Positions 1 through 11,572 of a stretch of DNA of 64,000 nt are shown here, in pieces. The notes under the pieces were generated by a model, which did no database searches, was not told the origin of the DNA, and saw only the letters and a program-made list of their open reading frames with translations. The DNA lies in NCBI RefSeq assembly GCF_035046485.1, contig NC_085137.1, positions 318,042,739-318,106,738 of the forward strand, given 5' to 3'. Position 1 is the first letter of the stretch; each line of letters opens with the position of its first letter. The stretch comes from Aedes albopictus (Eukaryota > Arthropoda > Insecta > Diptera > Culicidae). Made by a program: the position numbers and the translations under genes.

Positions 1-606
1 TCCGGGACCTAGTCGCGGCTATGAAATTGCGTTCCTTGGGGTTCGCCAATCAAATATTATTCCTTCGTTCACTTGCTTCCAGCAGGCTCGCCAAGTAAAA
101 AAGGAAGCCTTTTCGATTCTTCTTTTTTTTTTCGTTCGTTGTGTCGCTCCCTTCCGAATCTTCGGAAGAAAAAGTAAAATTCCAGCAGATTTCTTTCACT
201 ATTTTCACCTGGGTAAGCGGCACATTTTTTTCGTTTCGCCCGTAAATGCTCTAAATTCGACGCAACGCACACCCGGCACACAAACAATAACGAAAAACAC
301 CACAGAAATTAGCTACTTTACGTCGCACTCCCGGAAAAAGCACTGAAAATATTCCAATTTTTCTGCTGCACTCGCTTCGCTCGCACACAAAAATTCGCAT
401 CCGCACAAAAACGCACCGCGACAAACTATACGACGACGACGACGTTTTCTGCCGAACTCGAGCTACGAAAATCTCGAAGAGTCTCTTGTGTGTGCTGCAA
501 GTAGCATGCAAGCAAGCCAGGAGACGACGTCGACGTCGCGACAGATTATCGCTGTGTTTGTGACGCAGCAGGTCGTCGTCGGCGCGCTGACGGCTAGCCA
601 CACTGA
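1..606 (-). other. possible first exon or 5' UTR of a minus-strand gene leaving the left edge
   Basis: This CpG-rich stretch differs from the AT-rich flanks. Read on the minus strand it begins near 606 with an initiator-like TCAGTGTG (arthropod TCAGT class) and continues with A-rich, purine-rich sequence typical of dipteran 5' UTRs, with no convincing long ORF. Short minus-strand ORFs of 72-126 codons overlap here but show no domain I recognise. It could equally be an ordinary GC-richer intergenic block. The bases from 607 to about 1110 hold no gene I can see; a plus-strand TATTTAAAAG lies near 742. Confidence 0.22.
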
Positions 607-1110
607 ACCAAATTTCAAGGAGCAATTCCATATTTGATGCACGGAAAGAGCTAATATTTCAAAAAGAGGAAACAAACCATCATCCAACATCAAAAGCAGT
701 TTTTTTCGCTGAAATCACAACCAATTCGTGACTACGAAGGTATTTAAAAGAGGTTCCAACGCTGTCGCTCCAATGAAAAACCTCGTAAGGAACTGTCAGA
801 ATGTGCGTGAAAAAAAAGCATAAAATATTTATTTATTTCACTCTCGTTTTTTCTCACGTTAACTCACACTCATTCGACAACTTCGTAGTGACGAATATAC
901 ACTGAACGGCGGCTTGCGGTGAAAATTACTATTCTGAGGGTCAATTTAAATACACAACGCCACTAAATTTGTGCAGACTGAGTTTCGTTTCAATTCAACA
1001 GAATTATGTTTTCTATTTTACCATAGATTCGATTTTCAATTGGGTTTTTAAATTTTGAAAATTGTATTGATTTTTCGTTTTTATACGAAAGAGCATATTT
1101 TTCTGAGCCA

Positions 1111-1553
1111 CCATGGGTTCGTTCAAATATTACGTAACGCTAAGGGGGGAGGGAGGGGGTCTAGCATCGTGTTACGCTTCATACAAAATTTCAAAATTTT
1201 CCATACAAAAGTTGTTACGTGGGGGAGGGAGGGCAGCGGCGTCATGGTCGCAATTTTTTCCGCAGTCAAGTTCGCAGATTGTGAACAATCCTCGGTACTC
1301 ACTTTACGTAATTTATATTTAGTCCCTTATTGTCAGAGCTGTCAGATCAGTGTAACACGCTAAATAAAATTTACGCAAAAGGCAATTTACACGGAAAAAA
1401 ATACACGGTTATGAATATTTATTGGGTACCGGACTGGTCACCGGAAATTTGACCGTTTTCTTTGGTACATCGAGGTCTTGAAATTAGTCTATGGGGAGGG
1501 GGTCTAAAATTGTCAAATTTTGCGTTACGTAATATTTGAATGAACCCCATGAT
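1111..1553. mobile_element. MITE with TIR containing ATTACGTAACGC
   Basis: The left end, CATGGGTTCGTTCAAATATT followed by ACGTAACGC, is matched in inverted orientation by the right end ...GCGTTACGTAATATTTGAATG..CCCATG near 1524-1553. The inverted repeat is about 30 bp. Internal sequence has G-rich tracts near both ends (1145-1160 and 1494-1502) and no real ORF. The target duplication is not clear, so the superfamily is not assigned. Confidence 0.6.
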
Positions 1554-1580
1554 GTTTTTCTGATTTTTAGAACTTAATAG

Positions 1581-3063
1581 GTAAATCCAACGGAAGCTAA
1601 CGATCCTTCCGCATCTGGTGGCAGGAATGAGAACCTTATGAAAAAAGGGGCTCCGCTAAAATTTTCCATGGCGCAGCATAGGAAAAGTGCACTTTTTTCA
1701 CTTTTTCGTATCGAATTCCGCATCGTAGAGAAACAAACGAGCACTTTTCGGAAAGAAAATTTGAATTTCTTTCAGATGCGCTTAGATCCGGTAGGTACTT
1801 ACGAACAATTTATGTGATTAATTTGAGGAGCTCTTGCTATGCCTCCGGCGGGCGATCTTCCGGATTTTTTGTTAGCTGACCAATCCGATGTCTGTCGGCG
1901 TGGGCACCGAGAATGATGATATTAGAAGCCATTGTCAATGGAAAATAGCAACTATCGGTGCAAAATATGAGTAAATTTTGAAGACAAAAAAGTTGATTTT
2001 TTATGTAAACAAACGATTTTCTCCCTATCTCACTCAGCGCCTCTACAATGGGGGACCATTCGGATTCACCTATAGGTAAATCCAACGGAAGCTAACGATC
2101 CTTCCGCATCTGGTGGCAGGAATGAGAACCTTATGAAAAAAGGGGCTCCGCTAAAATTTTCCATGGCGCAGCATAGGAAAAGTGCACTTTTTTCACTTTT
2201 TCGTATCGAATTCCGCATCGTAGAGAAACAAACGAGCACTTTTCGGAAAGAAAATTTGAATTTCTTTCAGATGCGCTTAGATCCGGTAGGTACTTACGAA
2301 CAATTTATGTGATTAATTTGAGGAGCTCTTGCTATGCCTCCGGCGGGCGATCTTCCGGATTTTTTGTTAGCTGACCAATCCGATGTCTGTCGGCGTGGGC
2401 ACCGAGAATGATGATATTAGAAGCCATTGTCAATGGAAAATAGCAACTATCGGTGCAAAATATGAGTAAATTTTGAAGACAAAAAAGTTGATTTTTTATG
2501 TAAACAAACGATTTTCTCCCTATCTCACTCAGCGCCTCTACAATGGGGGACCATTCGGATTCACCTATAGGTAAATCCAACGGAAGCTAACGATCCTTCC
2601 GCATCTGGTGGCAGGAATGAGAACCTTATGAAAAAAGGGGCTCCGCTAAAATTTTCCATGGCGCAGCATAGGAAAAGTGCACTTTTTTCACTTTTTCGTA
2701 TCGAATTCCGCATCGTAGAGAAACAAACGAGCACTTTTCGGAAAGAAAATTTGAATTTCTTTCAGATGCGCTTAGATCCGGTAGGTACTTACGAACAATT
2801 TATGTGATTAATTTGAGGAGCTCTTGCTATGCCTCCGGCGGGCGATCTTCCGGATTTTTTGTTAGCTGACCAATCCGATGTCTGTCGGCGTGGGCACCGA
2901 GAATGATGATATTAGAAGCCATTGTCAATGGAAAATAGCAACTATCGGTGCAAAATATGAGTAAATTTTGAAGACAAAAAAGTTGATTTTTTATGTAAAC
3001 AAACGATTTTCTCCCTATCTCACTCAGCGCCTCTACAATGGGGGACCATTCGGATTCACCTAT
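1581..3063. repeat. three tandem copies of a 495-bp unit
   Basis: Copies start at 1581, 2076 and 2571, an exact 495-bp period; I saw no differences between copies, so the expansion is very recent or an assembly artefact. Each unit carries on the minus strand an 82-codon ORF (1837-2085 and 2332-2580; the third copy is cut by the array edge) and, just 3' of its stop, a strong splice-donor match (CGTAAGTA on the minus strand, near 1801 in copy 1). The plus strand has a TTTCTTTCAG acceptor-like site near 1775. I do not recognise the ORF and give it no function. Confidence 0.85.
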
Positions 3064-3072
3064 TGTGATACC

Positions 3073-3458
3073 TACACGGAACTACAAATCAACCCAAATT
3101 TAAGTTGTTTTGACGCAATCCCGGTCTTCCGTGGAATAACTCAAATTTGCGTCAAACAGCGAAAGTGCTGAGTGAGTAGTTCTCGTTTGAGAGCGGCAAA
3201 AAAAAATAACCCACTGGTAAGTTATTTTCACCCAACGGAGGCCTCAAATGACGCAAATTTGGGTTAACTCAAGAAAACCCAAATTTGGCTTCTTCCACGG
3301 AAGAGCAGCGGATGCGTCGGTGCTTCTCTCTTTGTTTTCGACAACATTGTGGTGGGGCGAGGGAGAAAACAACCCAACTTTGAGTTAAAACTAAAAGCAG
3401 TTTAGTCAAATTTGAGTTTTTAAAACTTATTCTTTGGGTTTTAATATTTTTCCGTGTA
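3073..3458. mobile_element. TA-flanked MITE, TIR CACGGAA
   Basis: The element runs from TA-CACGGAA to TTCCGTG-TA. Inside, imperfect inverted copies of AACCCAAATTTG-like sequence face each other. There is no ORF. The left boundary abuts the end of the 495-bp tandem array. Confidence 0.5.
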
Positions 3459-3569
3459 AAATCAATTTCAAAGATGTTTTTCGAAATCACCTTTTGACAG
3501 CTGGGCAACTGCTTGACAGCTCCGCCCAGTACAAAATGCGACCAGGGGTGATTCGACAAATCGCTCCCA

Positions 3570-3967
3570 TACACTGAAATAAATTTTGTTGTGGAAACAA
3601 CCGATTCCATAGTAAAATTACTAACCGTACCTATGATTCTCAACCGACAACAAAATCTGTTAAGGTAACTGAAATATGCTTGAAATTACAACGCATTGTA
3701 GTAAATTCAACTAAAAGCGTAGTCGTCTCAACAACAAAACATTGTTAATTTTTCCTGGACATGCATTTTACAACACAGTGTGGTTAAAAATACGATGCTC
3801 ATTTGTTAAATTAAGATTATTTTTAGTAATGTTAACTGCATTGCTAGTTAAGTTGACAGTGTTTTAGTAGAATTAACCGGAAATTGTTGTCGGTTGAGAA
3901 TCATAGGTACGGTTAGTAATTTTACTATGGAATCGGTAGTTTCCACAACAAAATTTATTCCAGTGTA
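3570..3967. mobile_element. 398-bp TA-flanked MITE, copy 1
   Basis: TIRs of about 70 bp begin CACTGAAATAAATTTTGTTG and end with the reverse complement ...AATTTATTCCAGTG, flanked by TA on both sides. A TA target duplication fits Tc1/mariner-related MITEs. No coding capacity. A near-identical copy of the same length in the same orientation lies at 4126-4523. Confidence 0.8.
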
Positions 3968-4125
3968 CAAACTTCAAATTTATTTTTAAATAGGTTCCCG
4001 AGCTCCAAAAATCAAGAAAATTTGGATTTCGGCTCAGTAACGGATCTGGTACGTTTGGCATAAGGCCGTTTGGCATAAGGACATTGGTCGGGGTTCTGCT
4101 AAACCGAACCAAAGACCGCAGATAA

Positions 4126-4523
4126 TACACTGAAATAAATTTTGTTGTGGAAACTACCGATTCCATAGTAAAATTACTAACCGTACCTATGATTCTCAAC
4201 CGACAACAAAATCTGTTAAGGTAACTGAAATATGCTTGAGATTACTATGCATTGTAGTAAATTCAACTAAAAGAGTAGTCGTCTCAACAACAAAACATTG
4301 TTAATTTTTCCTGGACACGCATTTTACAACACAATATGGTTAAAAATACAATGCTCATTTGTTAAATTAAGATTATTTTTGGTAATGTTAACTGCACTGT
4401 TAGTTAAGTTGACAGTGTTTTAGTGGAATTAACTGGAAATTGTTGTCGGTTGAGAATCATAGGTACGGTTAGTAATTTTACCATGGAATCGGTAGTTTCC
4501 ACAACAAAATTTATTTCAGTGTA
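4126..4523. mobile_element. 398-bp TA-flanked MITE, copy 2
   Basis: Same family, length and TA flanks as the copy at 3570-3967, with scattered substitutions (for example in the interior near 4240 and 4390). The spacer between the copies (3968-4125) contains an unrelated short repeat with two GGCATAAGG(C/A) motifs. From 4524 to 5242 I see AT-rich sequence without a recognisable gene or element. Confidence 0.8.
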
Positions 4524-5663
4524 CCATTCGATCATCTGAATGCAGGTTTTGCGTCAGATTGATAAAATTGAAAATATGAGCGCTTGCACGCTGACGTCAT
4601 CATTATCTCCTTCTCTTTCTTTCCTTCGGCGTCGGTCCATAAAGCCGTCCTTGCCCTCAAAAAAAATTTGAGGGCAATGTTTACAAATCGTATGGGAATT
4701 CGATGAGGTTATGTTTTTGATGCAAGCCTCTATTGGCGAGTTTTGGAGACAAGCTATTCAAATTTTAGCAAAATTCCTAAACATATATGGAGAAATGTAT
4801 TTTTTTCAATAAGAAAGAAACAATTTTAAAATTCTTTTTCAACGTTTATTTGACATATGTAGGCGAGATACAGTAAAAAATTCAGCTCAATCGGAGTATT
4901 GAATACAGAGAATTTGATTTGTGAAGTCAGCGACTTTGCTTAAAAATAGAACAAAAATCGATTTCAAACCATCAACCTTGTATGGAAAGTCGAAAAAATT
5001 TCCGCTCTACTGTATTTTTTTTCCTTCGCGTTTCCGAACTCAGGGCATGATTCTACACCAAAAACGATCATCAGCTTACCGAGTTCAAAAATGCTGTAAA
5101 CTAGTGTTACACTCAGAAATAAATAAAGTCATTAATAAATATTTTCTATGCAAAATTGCGGTTCGACTGGGTTCATGCATTAACTGACTAAAACTGAAAT
5201 AGTTTTGAAAAACTACCATTTAGTATTCAAAATGCATATTTTTTAGGGCCGATTTCTTCACCTACCCGGCTTAACGACGTAAGCCTGGTTTATCTTAAAC
5301 CACACTTAAAGTTAAGCCAAATTCTTAAGCCAGGTTTAAATATTTGCATTTCTTCACACCGGTTTAGCAAATAAAGGCGACGGCTTACGCTAAGCCAAGC
5401 TTAACGAAATTTCCCATATCATTCCAGTGACTTTCCAGTGGAAACGTCATTTTAAGCCTCCGATATTTTGAAATGCCCGTTATATGCAGTATGGAGTAAC
5501 AACAACAAAACACCCGCTGAAATTTTAGCAGGAAAAGCGGAATCGCTTGGTTTTTTTTTTCGGATACAGAAGGAAATTACACACTATTTTTATTTCGCTG
5601 GAAACCAGCAAAATTTTGCTGGTTTTTGACATGCTGTGGATCCAGCAATCCATTCCAGCAATT

Positions 5664-5883
5664 CTCCGTTTTGGAAGGAAATCGTGCAAAAAGCGTGGGT
5701 ATTATGATTCCTGCCTAATTTGATGCTGTTTGAGCATAACTTTGGAAAACTGTACTGATTAAGGGACAAGAAATAGCCAAAACAACAACACAGTTTTCTA
5801 AAGTTTTGCTCAAACAGCATCAAATTAGGCAAGGAACCATAATACCCACGCTTTTTGCACGATTTCCTTGCAGAAACGGAGAA
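5664..5883. repeat. inverted repeat (~90-bp arms) inside the Harbinger-like element
   Basis: The arm at about 5664-5753 recurs in reverse complement at about 5792-5883, with a loop of roughly 38 bp. Both arms include the motif AAGCGTGGGTATTATG. The arms differ at a few positions, so the hairpin is not newly formed. Confidence 0.75.
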
Positions 5884-6202
5884 TTCACCTTCTCGAATGT
5901 GCGCTTTAAAAATCGAGATTGCAACGAGTTGCAAAACATTTTTGCAATAAAAAACAAATCACTACAATATGATCATTTCTATCAGTACCATCATGCTTCG
6001 CGGTGGTTCGATGGGAACAGTCATGTGTTCTATCATGCTAGACACTAAATTTTGATCAGGCAAGCTGTACCATAATCGTGACAATTTGGCAAGTATAGAT
6101 CAAATTTCATAGTGCTGAGTTGCAAAAAGATATTTAAAATCCACGTGCGTCGTGTTTTCGGCAGTTTTGTGATCTTCGTCACGGGAGGTTTTTAGAAACC
6201 TA

Positions 6203-6315
6203 TAGGGCAGTGCATGAAATTATCTCCTTCTCTTTCACTCTTACAGAAATTTTGTAAACAACAAGGCCACGAAACGTCAAAATCTCATACAAAATCAAAA
6301 CAGTGCAGTGCCCTA
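6203..6315. mobile_element. 113-bp mini-MITE, TA flanks, TIR GGGCAGTGCA
   Basis: TA-GGGCAGTGCA at the left and TGCAGTGCCC-TA at the right delimit a very short element with no ORF. It lies inside the Harbinger-like element, so it inserted later. Confidence 0.6.
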
Positions 6316-6951
6316 TTGAACTCAAAGTTGGCCTCAAATCCTTCCAAAGTAAGCTGAATGTTATGGCAATGTTTCAAGCATTTTGGCCGACAAAAACCCC
6401 CCACGACGGAGAGGACAAACCTACCAATAATATCCAATGTCACCCTATTAGGTATTCAAAATAAGTCATGTTTAGAAGTGCATCACGAATGAAACTTTTT
6501 ATATTTAGAATTATGAGTTAAAATGTTGAATATTCGATGGGCTAAACGTGCTTTAAACTTTTTATAAGAAATCAGTGAATAAAAAAGTATTAGAAGATTT
6601 TTTTGAGTGTTTGTTTGTAAATCGTTTCCATCCGTGACCAAACGTTTTTTTACAATTTTATCGTTCCTGTACATGTTTCTTAAAAAATATTTCCTGCCGT
6701 TCCAAAGATTTATTTATGAAGCATGCGAAGAAACCCATACTCTGCAATTTGAGGCTTAAGCCTGGCTTAGCGCTGCTAAGCCACCTCAGAGCACCGCTTA
6801 AAATAAGCCACACTTAACGTAAACCGTAGCTTTATTAAACCGGGTTTAGTGGTTAAGCCGAGGTGAAGAAATTGAAAAAAAGTTAAGCCCGGCTTAAAAT
6901 TTTGCTAAGCCTGGTTTAAAATTTAAGCCCGGGTGAAGAAATCAGCCCTTA

Positions 6952-8055
6952 GTATTTTTCAAAAACGTTGTCCCATATGACCGTTTCTAATTTTTATGCA
7001 TTTTATGAATAAATTTTAGTAAAATTGAGCTTCCTTCATATTAATTAGGATATCAATACAAAATATTGACGAATTATTTCAAAAGCAGCCTAAACTCTGT
7101 ATAAGAAGTTTAAATTTTATTTTGCTGATCAAATACGATATTTATCGTAATGACAAAGTTCAATCAAACAAATTCAAAAAACTTTCATTTGGTTCTTGTT
7201 TCCGGTTTAAAGAATCTCAAAGCGGACTTGTGGACGATCCTCCACTTCTCAGAAACTCCGATCTGTAGTCAGGAATCAAGTTGTTGGTCGCGTCAACACA
7301 AATCCTTTTCGTAAACTGCATCATCAAGAACGTACATGTTCACGGTGTCAATCCGATGTTCTATGTGAGGAATGTGTTAAATATGGGAAAGTATTTATTA
7401 TCATAGACTATACTGATAAGATTAACAAACTTGATTTGTTTTACTCATCGCTCACAGCTTTTTCCCCAGATTTGAGAGATCTGCATCAAATACTTTATCT
7501 AAATATAACTTTAAAAAATATAACGCACAAAAAAAGTATTTACAACTGTTGTTTTTCCTGTTAGTATGAGGAAATTAGTCTATGATAGGACAGCTGTCTG
7601 AAAATTACACATCACCAAACTAAAAATTATTTACGCATTTTGGTGATAGAATGTATGCATTTCAAATCTATTTTTAGACATCTTCATGCATAAATGGGAT
7701 TTAGTTATCAAATGAATAAAAAATAGTCATTTCCTGAATATCCTCATTTCTGAGTGTTATACGTCGTTTTCAAAATATGTGACTGAAATATCTATCTGAA
7801 ATGGGCTTAACCCTTCAGGACGTGCGCTGTTGTAAAAAGTACAACACTACCAAAAAACCGCGCTCGTTGTATACAGAGCGAGCGCGGTGCAGTTTCGGTT
7901 GCTTGATGGCGCGCGTCCACGTCCCGATCATTATTACTTAAGAGATTGCGTGTAAGACATGGCAGATTCAAAGAAAGAAAAAAGTGTATCATGTATTTGT
8001 GCTTGAACCTGGTATCTTCTGATCCGCAGGCTCGACCCTTGCGCATTGCGCAGTT
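6952..8055. other. AT-rich intergenic DNA, no gene seen
   Basis: No ORF here resembles a protein family and I see no paired inverted ends. From about 7813 a GC-richer segment contains GTTGTAAAAAGTACAACA, a small palindrome. Confidence 0.5.
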
Positions 8056-8236
8056 TAAAGTGCGACGAGGAAGTGCGAAATCTCAAATAAAAGTGCAATT
8101 TGGTGTCAGATCGTTCCGGTGTCTTCACCGCACTTATTCATTAGCTCATGATGAATAAGTGCGGTGAAGACACCGGAACGATTTGATGCAATATCGCATT
8201 TTTATTTAAGATTCCGCACTCTGTCGCAGTCCAGTT
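8056..8236. repeat. palindromic MITE-like element with a perfect 32-bp hairpin core
   Basis: The core arms 8110-8141 and 8151-8182 are perfect reverse complements around a 9-base loop. Outside the core the symmetry continues imperfectly (GTGCGACGAGG... at the left against ...CTCTGTCGCAG at the right), so the unit is a fold-back element of about 180 bp. No coding sequence. Confidence 0.75.
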
Positions 8237-8441
8237 AGCAATACAATAAACTATATCATCACCATTTCTGATACATGAATCAAAAGACATTAGAATACGG
8301 TGGCATGACGTCTTATTCATGGGTAACTTTGCGTTAATTCGTGCTGGCAACTCTGTTCGATTTTGATAATTAGGCAATGGAAATGAATTCCTACACAAAA
8401 ACAATGTATGGACGAAATGTTCGTTACACATAACAGTAATA

Positions 8442-10826
8442 CTGCCCATATTCGCATAGGTGACGTAAACGCCACATAGGTCAAAATCCACTTTTTTAGC
8501 TTAACATATCCTACACCATGTATAGCATATGCTCCAATTGTTAAAAAATGTGTTTGTTCTAAAACATGTGAGTATATTGAAAAGAACGTTTTGACGTAAC
8601 CACCATGTGGTCGCAATACTGACGTCTGTGTACAAGAAAACTAAAATCTCCCCATAAAACGTGATTGAATACAATTTATTGGGATAATTTATTGACATAA
8701 ACATAATTTATATTTGAGATATCTAATTATTTGATTTCAGATGCCTGAGAATCATTTTCAATATCAACAACTTTCATAGTGAATATTATCAATTATGTTT
8801 AATACTTATTATGGATGCATTGTAGATACTGAAACATTTATGATGCTTTGACAACAACATGCGAATAATTTAACAAATTGATACTTGAAAGCCTACAACT
8901 CGTAATGGTGAGTCTACGCTGATTGAAGTAATCGTTTCCACTGGTCTTAGTCCTGGATAAATCGCTTCCAGTCGCCCTGAGATTTTGCAGCCCCTTAGGG
9001 CCGCAAAATGCAGTTGAGGAAGACCTAAAAGGCCAACGTGCTCGCCCTACCACGAAGCCAACGGCTTCTTCCTGGTTCTCTGCTAATATGGTATAAGTTT
9101 GTCATTTCTCTGGCATACGAGCTACGTCCCCAGCCCCCCGCAGCCTGCCGTGTTTTATTTGCTTCATTATACATCAGTTAATCGATTTTGTCAGCCTGTT
9201 TCGGGGACACATTTTTTGTTCTCCTTAAATATCTAAGTAGATTTTCAAGCAGTAGTTTAGTGATGAACATGACTGAGTTAGTTAAAGTTTGACCGTAAGT
9301 TAATGAGAGCAAAAAGTTTGTGGGGCTGACAAAATTGGGTTCATACTGTATCGATTTATTTACATATGTACTTGGTACAATTCGTAGTTCATGCAACGCC
9401 GCCATATGCCGTGATCCTAGTTAGCGGCGAGTATTGTTCGCAGTTAAATTACTCTAAAATGGGTGGTTGTTAAATCTCCTAAGTATAGAATCCAAGCACC
9501 TCATGTATGAACAGATATATTTTTTGTATGGATGGTTGTGGTAGATCTATATCGCTTCCTCTGAATAACGACGTAAACTCCTCAAACCCCCTTTCAGCTA
9601 CTTACTAAGTGCTTGAAGCAAACTCATTGAAACCCGAAACGTGAGTTTTTGTGGCACCTGATTGATTAACCCTCTAATACCCAATCCCGCCTTTAGACGG
9701 GGTATAGTTTTAGCATTTTTGTAATTTTTGTTTCGTGGGAAATCATTTTTTTATATTTTTGGCTGATATTTAGGACTGTTTTGTATATCCCAGAATGGTT
9801 TTTGGTGTATTTTAAAGCGTATTTACATTTTTTTAAAAACGCAGAGCCTGGGGATTAATGTTAATTCCGGTATTTTGCACACATTAAACGAAATAAGAAA
9901 ACTGGTCGGCGTTAAGTCCAATTGGACTAGGCGATTTTTTTGGACAGGTAAAGATAAGCCAAGGAATCATATAATATTTCAAGAAATAATGCACATGCTT
10001 TGATATCCCAATTTCTTGCAGGACATTTTCCCATAATCATTGAAAAACAGTTGGTCCAGTCTGATTTAAATCCGACCAACTGTGAATCTTACTACGATGC
10101 CCACGCCTTATGGTACGCTCGACCGCACTATCAGATAGTTCACATTTTCAGAATGTGACGTGTTAGCTTTTTTTTCTGAAATCACGGTTAGTACAACTTC
10201 TTTCGAGTCGGGTCTGCCGCTTATCAACAAAAAATGTATTTAACGCACGAATACGGACATTCAGCCGGAGACCCGGGTTCGATTCCCGTTCCGGTCGGGA
10301 ATTTTTTTTCGACTCCCTGGGCATGGTGTATCATTGCACTTGCTTCACAATATACAAATGCATGCAATGGCAGGCAAAGGAAGCCCTTCAAATGATAACT
10401 GTGGAAGTGCTTAAAGAACACTAAGTTGAAGCGAGGCAGGCCAAGTCTCAGTGGGGACGTAGAGCCATATAGAAGAAGAAGACGGACATTCCGGAAAAAA
10501 TCTAACACGTGCTCAGAAAACGGGTACCGTAATAGCTAACATAACGGTCATAGCAATCTGGTTGTTACGTCAACTTATCCGTGTAATCATTCATCAAAAC
10601 GACTGAATGGTCGCATAAACTGACGTACACGTTTTAAATATGGAAAAATTACATGAAACATCTTAAAATCATTGCGGCTCACTTTTTGTAGCTGTAATCC
10701 ACGAAACTGACAGATTATTTCATTCAAATAGTCGGTGCATATGTAAATCCGGAAAAAATCTATAAAATCGTGTTTTCCCATCAGAGCAGACGTTGGTGGT
10801 TACATCGACTATGCGAATATGGGCAG
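8442..10826. mobile_element. transposon copy A, TIR CTGCCCATATTCGCATAG, 4-bp TSD AATA
   Basis: Both ends carry the TIR CTGCCCATATTCGCATAG, and AATA is duplicated at 8438-8441 and 10827-10830. Length is 2385 bp. A second copy in inverted orientation occupies 13575-16230, and short ORFs in each are mirrored in the other. No ORF exceeds about 100 codons or resembles a transposase, so this is a non-autonomous family. A 4-bp duplication with this TIR does not let me assign a superfamily. A truncated SINE sits inside at 10263-10481. The element lies downstream (3' side) of the prefoldin gene. Confidence 0.88.
10263..10481 (+). mobile_element. 5'-truncated Feilai-like tRNA-derived SINE inside transposon copy A
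   Basis: It contains the Pol III B-box-like GGTTCGATTCC, the internal TAACTGTGGAAGTGCT segment and an (AGA)n tail typical of Feilai SINEs of Aedes. It is flanked by the direct repeat ACGGACATTC (10253-10262 and 10482-10491), a retroposition duplication. The A-box half of the tRNA part is missing. The mirrored copy is at 13920-14138, so it inserted before the host transposon moved. Confidence 0.75.
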
Positions 10827-10830
10827 AATA

Positions 10831-11363
10831 GCTAATAGAGTTAGTCACGTAAAATAATGTAAAATTACATGACTTTTATATGTAAAATCGTAAAAATAAT
10901 GTGTTTTTTTCGTGATTTTTCAACGAAAATTGTTTAATAACTTTGAAATACGCAATTTAAACAACGTAGTGTCTTCGGCAAAGTTGTAGAGTATTGTTCT
11001 AACTATATCCTAACGGTATTTTCGGTACTCTTTCGGTGCAATTTTGAAGATTTCAGAGTAAATTCCTGAGAAAATGGTTAAAAAAAACACATAATTAGTT
11101 GATACACCTTTAAATCTTCATCAATTTGACTTATTTTTTGAATTGAAGACTTGTTTTTGCATGTGGATTGATAGTTTGATGTGTCACGGAGAATCGGAGA
11201 AAAACAAGTTTTAAAGTGAACAGGTCTAATATTTAGTAACACGATATCCTCAAATGTCACATCGTGTACATTAAACACGTGGTAAGTGATCTAGACGTTC
11301 ATGGATCGATTCCAGTCTGCATAATTTTAAGTTTTTTTTTGCTTCCTTCATGAGTTTGTGTTC
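10831..11363. other. no gene seen; AT-rich with a shared repeat motif
   Basis: The GTCTTCGGCAAAGTTGTAGA motif near 10971 is of a kind that also occurs in the nested element at 26398-27099. I see no coding sequence. Confidence 0.4.
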
Positions 11364-11572
11364 TTAAGGTGAATATATAACGAAGCCACACCTCGATTTT
11401 TCAAAAGCACAAATCTGAAGAACCGAATGTTGGTTTGCGCTGAAAAGTTGATCGATTGGTTACCTGCTGGTGGTGACCAATCGATCAACTTTTCAGTGCA
11501 AAATGACATTCGGTTCTTCAGATTTGTGCTCTTGAAAATTCGAGGTGTGGCTTCGTCATATCTTCACCTTAA
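11364..11572. mobile_element. fold-back MITE with ~95-bp arms, TTAA flanks
   Basis: The element runs from TTAAGGTGAA to TTCACCTTAA. The left arm (about 11368-11462) is almost the exact reverse complement of the right arm (about 11478-11568), with a loop of about 15 bp. TTAA at both edges fits a piggyBac-type target, but the ends lack the usual CCC start, so the assignment is open. A half copy of the same family is at 62651-62716. Confidence 0.75.

Larger units (their letters stand above)
5246..6948. mobile_element. 1.7-kb Harbinger-like non-autonomous element with TTA target duplication
   Basis: Ends are GGGCCGATTTCTTCACC and GGTGAAGAAATCAGCCC, flanked on both sides by TTA (5243-5245 and 6949-6951). 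A 3-bp TTA duplication is characteristic of PIF/Harbinger. Both subterminal regions are crowded with TTAAGCC/GGCTTAA motifs in alternating orientation, a likely transposase-binding cluster. No transposase or Myb-like ORF is present, so it would depend on a partner. It carries a nested hairpin (5664-5883) and a nested mini-MITE (6203-6315). Confidence 0.72.

Noticed and set aside
1837..2580. Duplicate 82-codon genes
   Set aside because: The reading is simply carried by the 495-bp tandem unit; no family likeness and no evidence of translation. Kept as a repeat with a note.
10224..10508. 94-codon ORF conserved in both transposon copies
   Set aside because: It overlaps the SINE on the opposite strand; conservation reflects copy identity, not coding.
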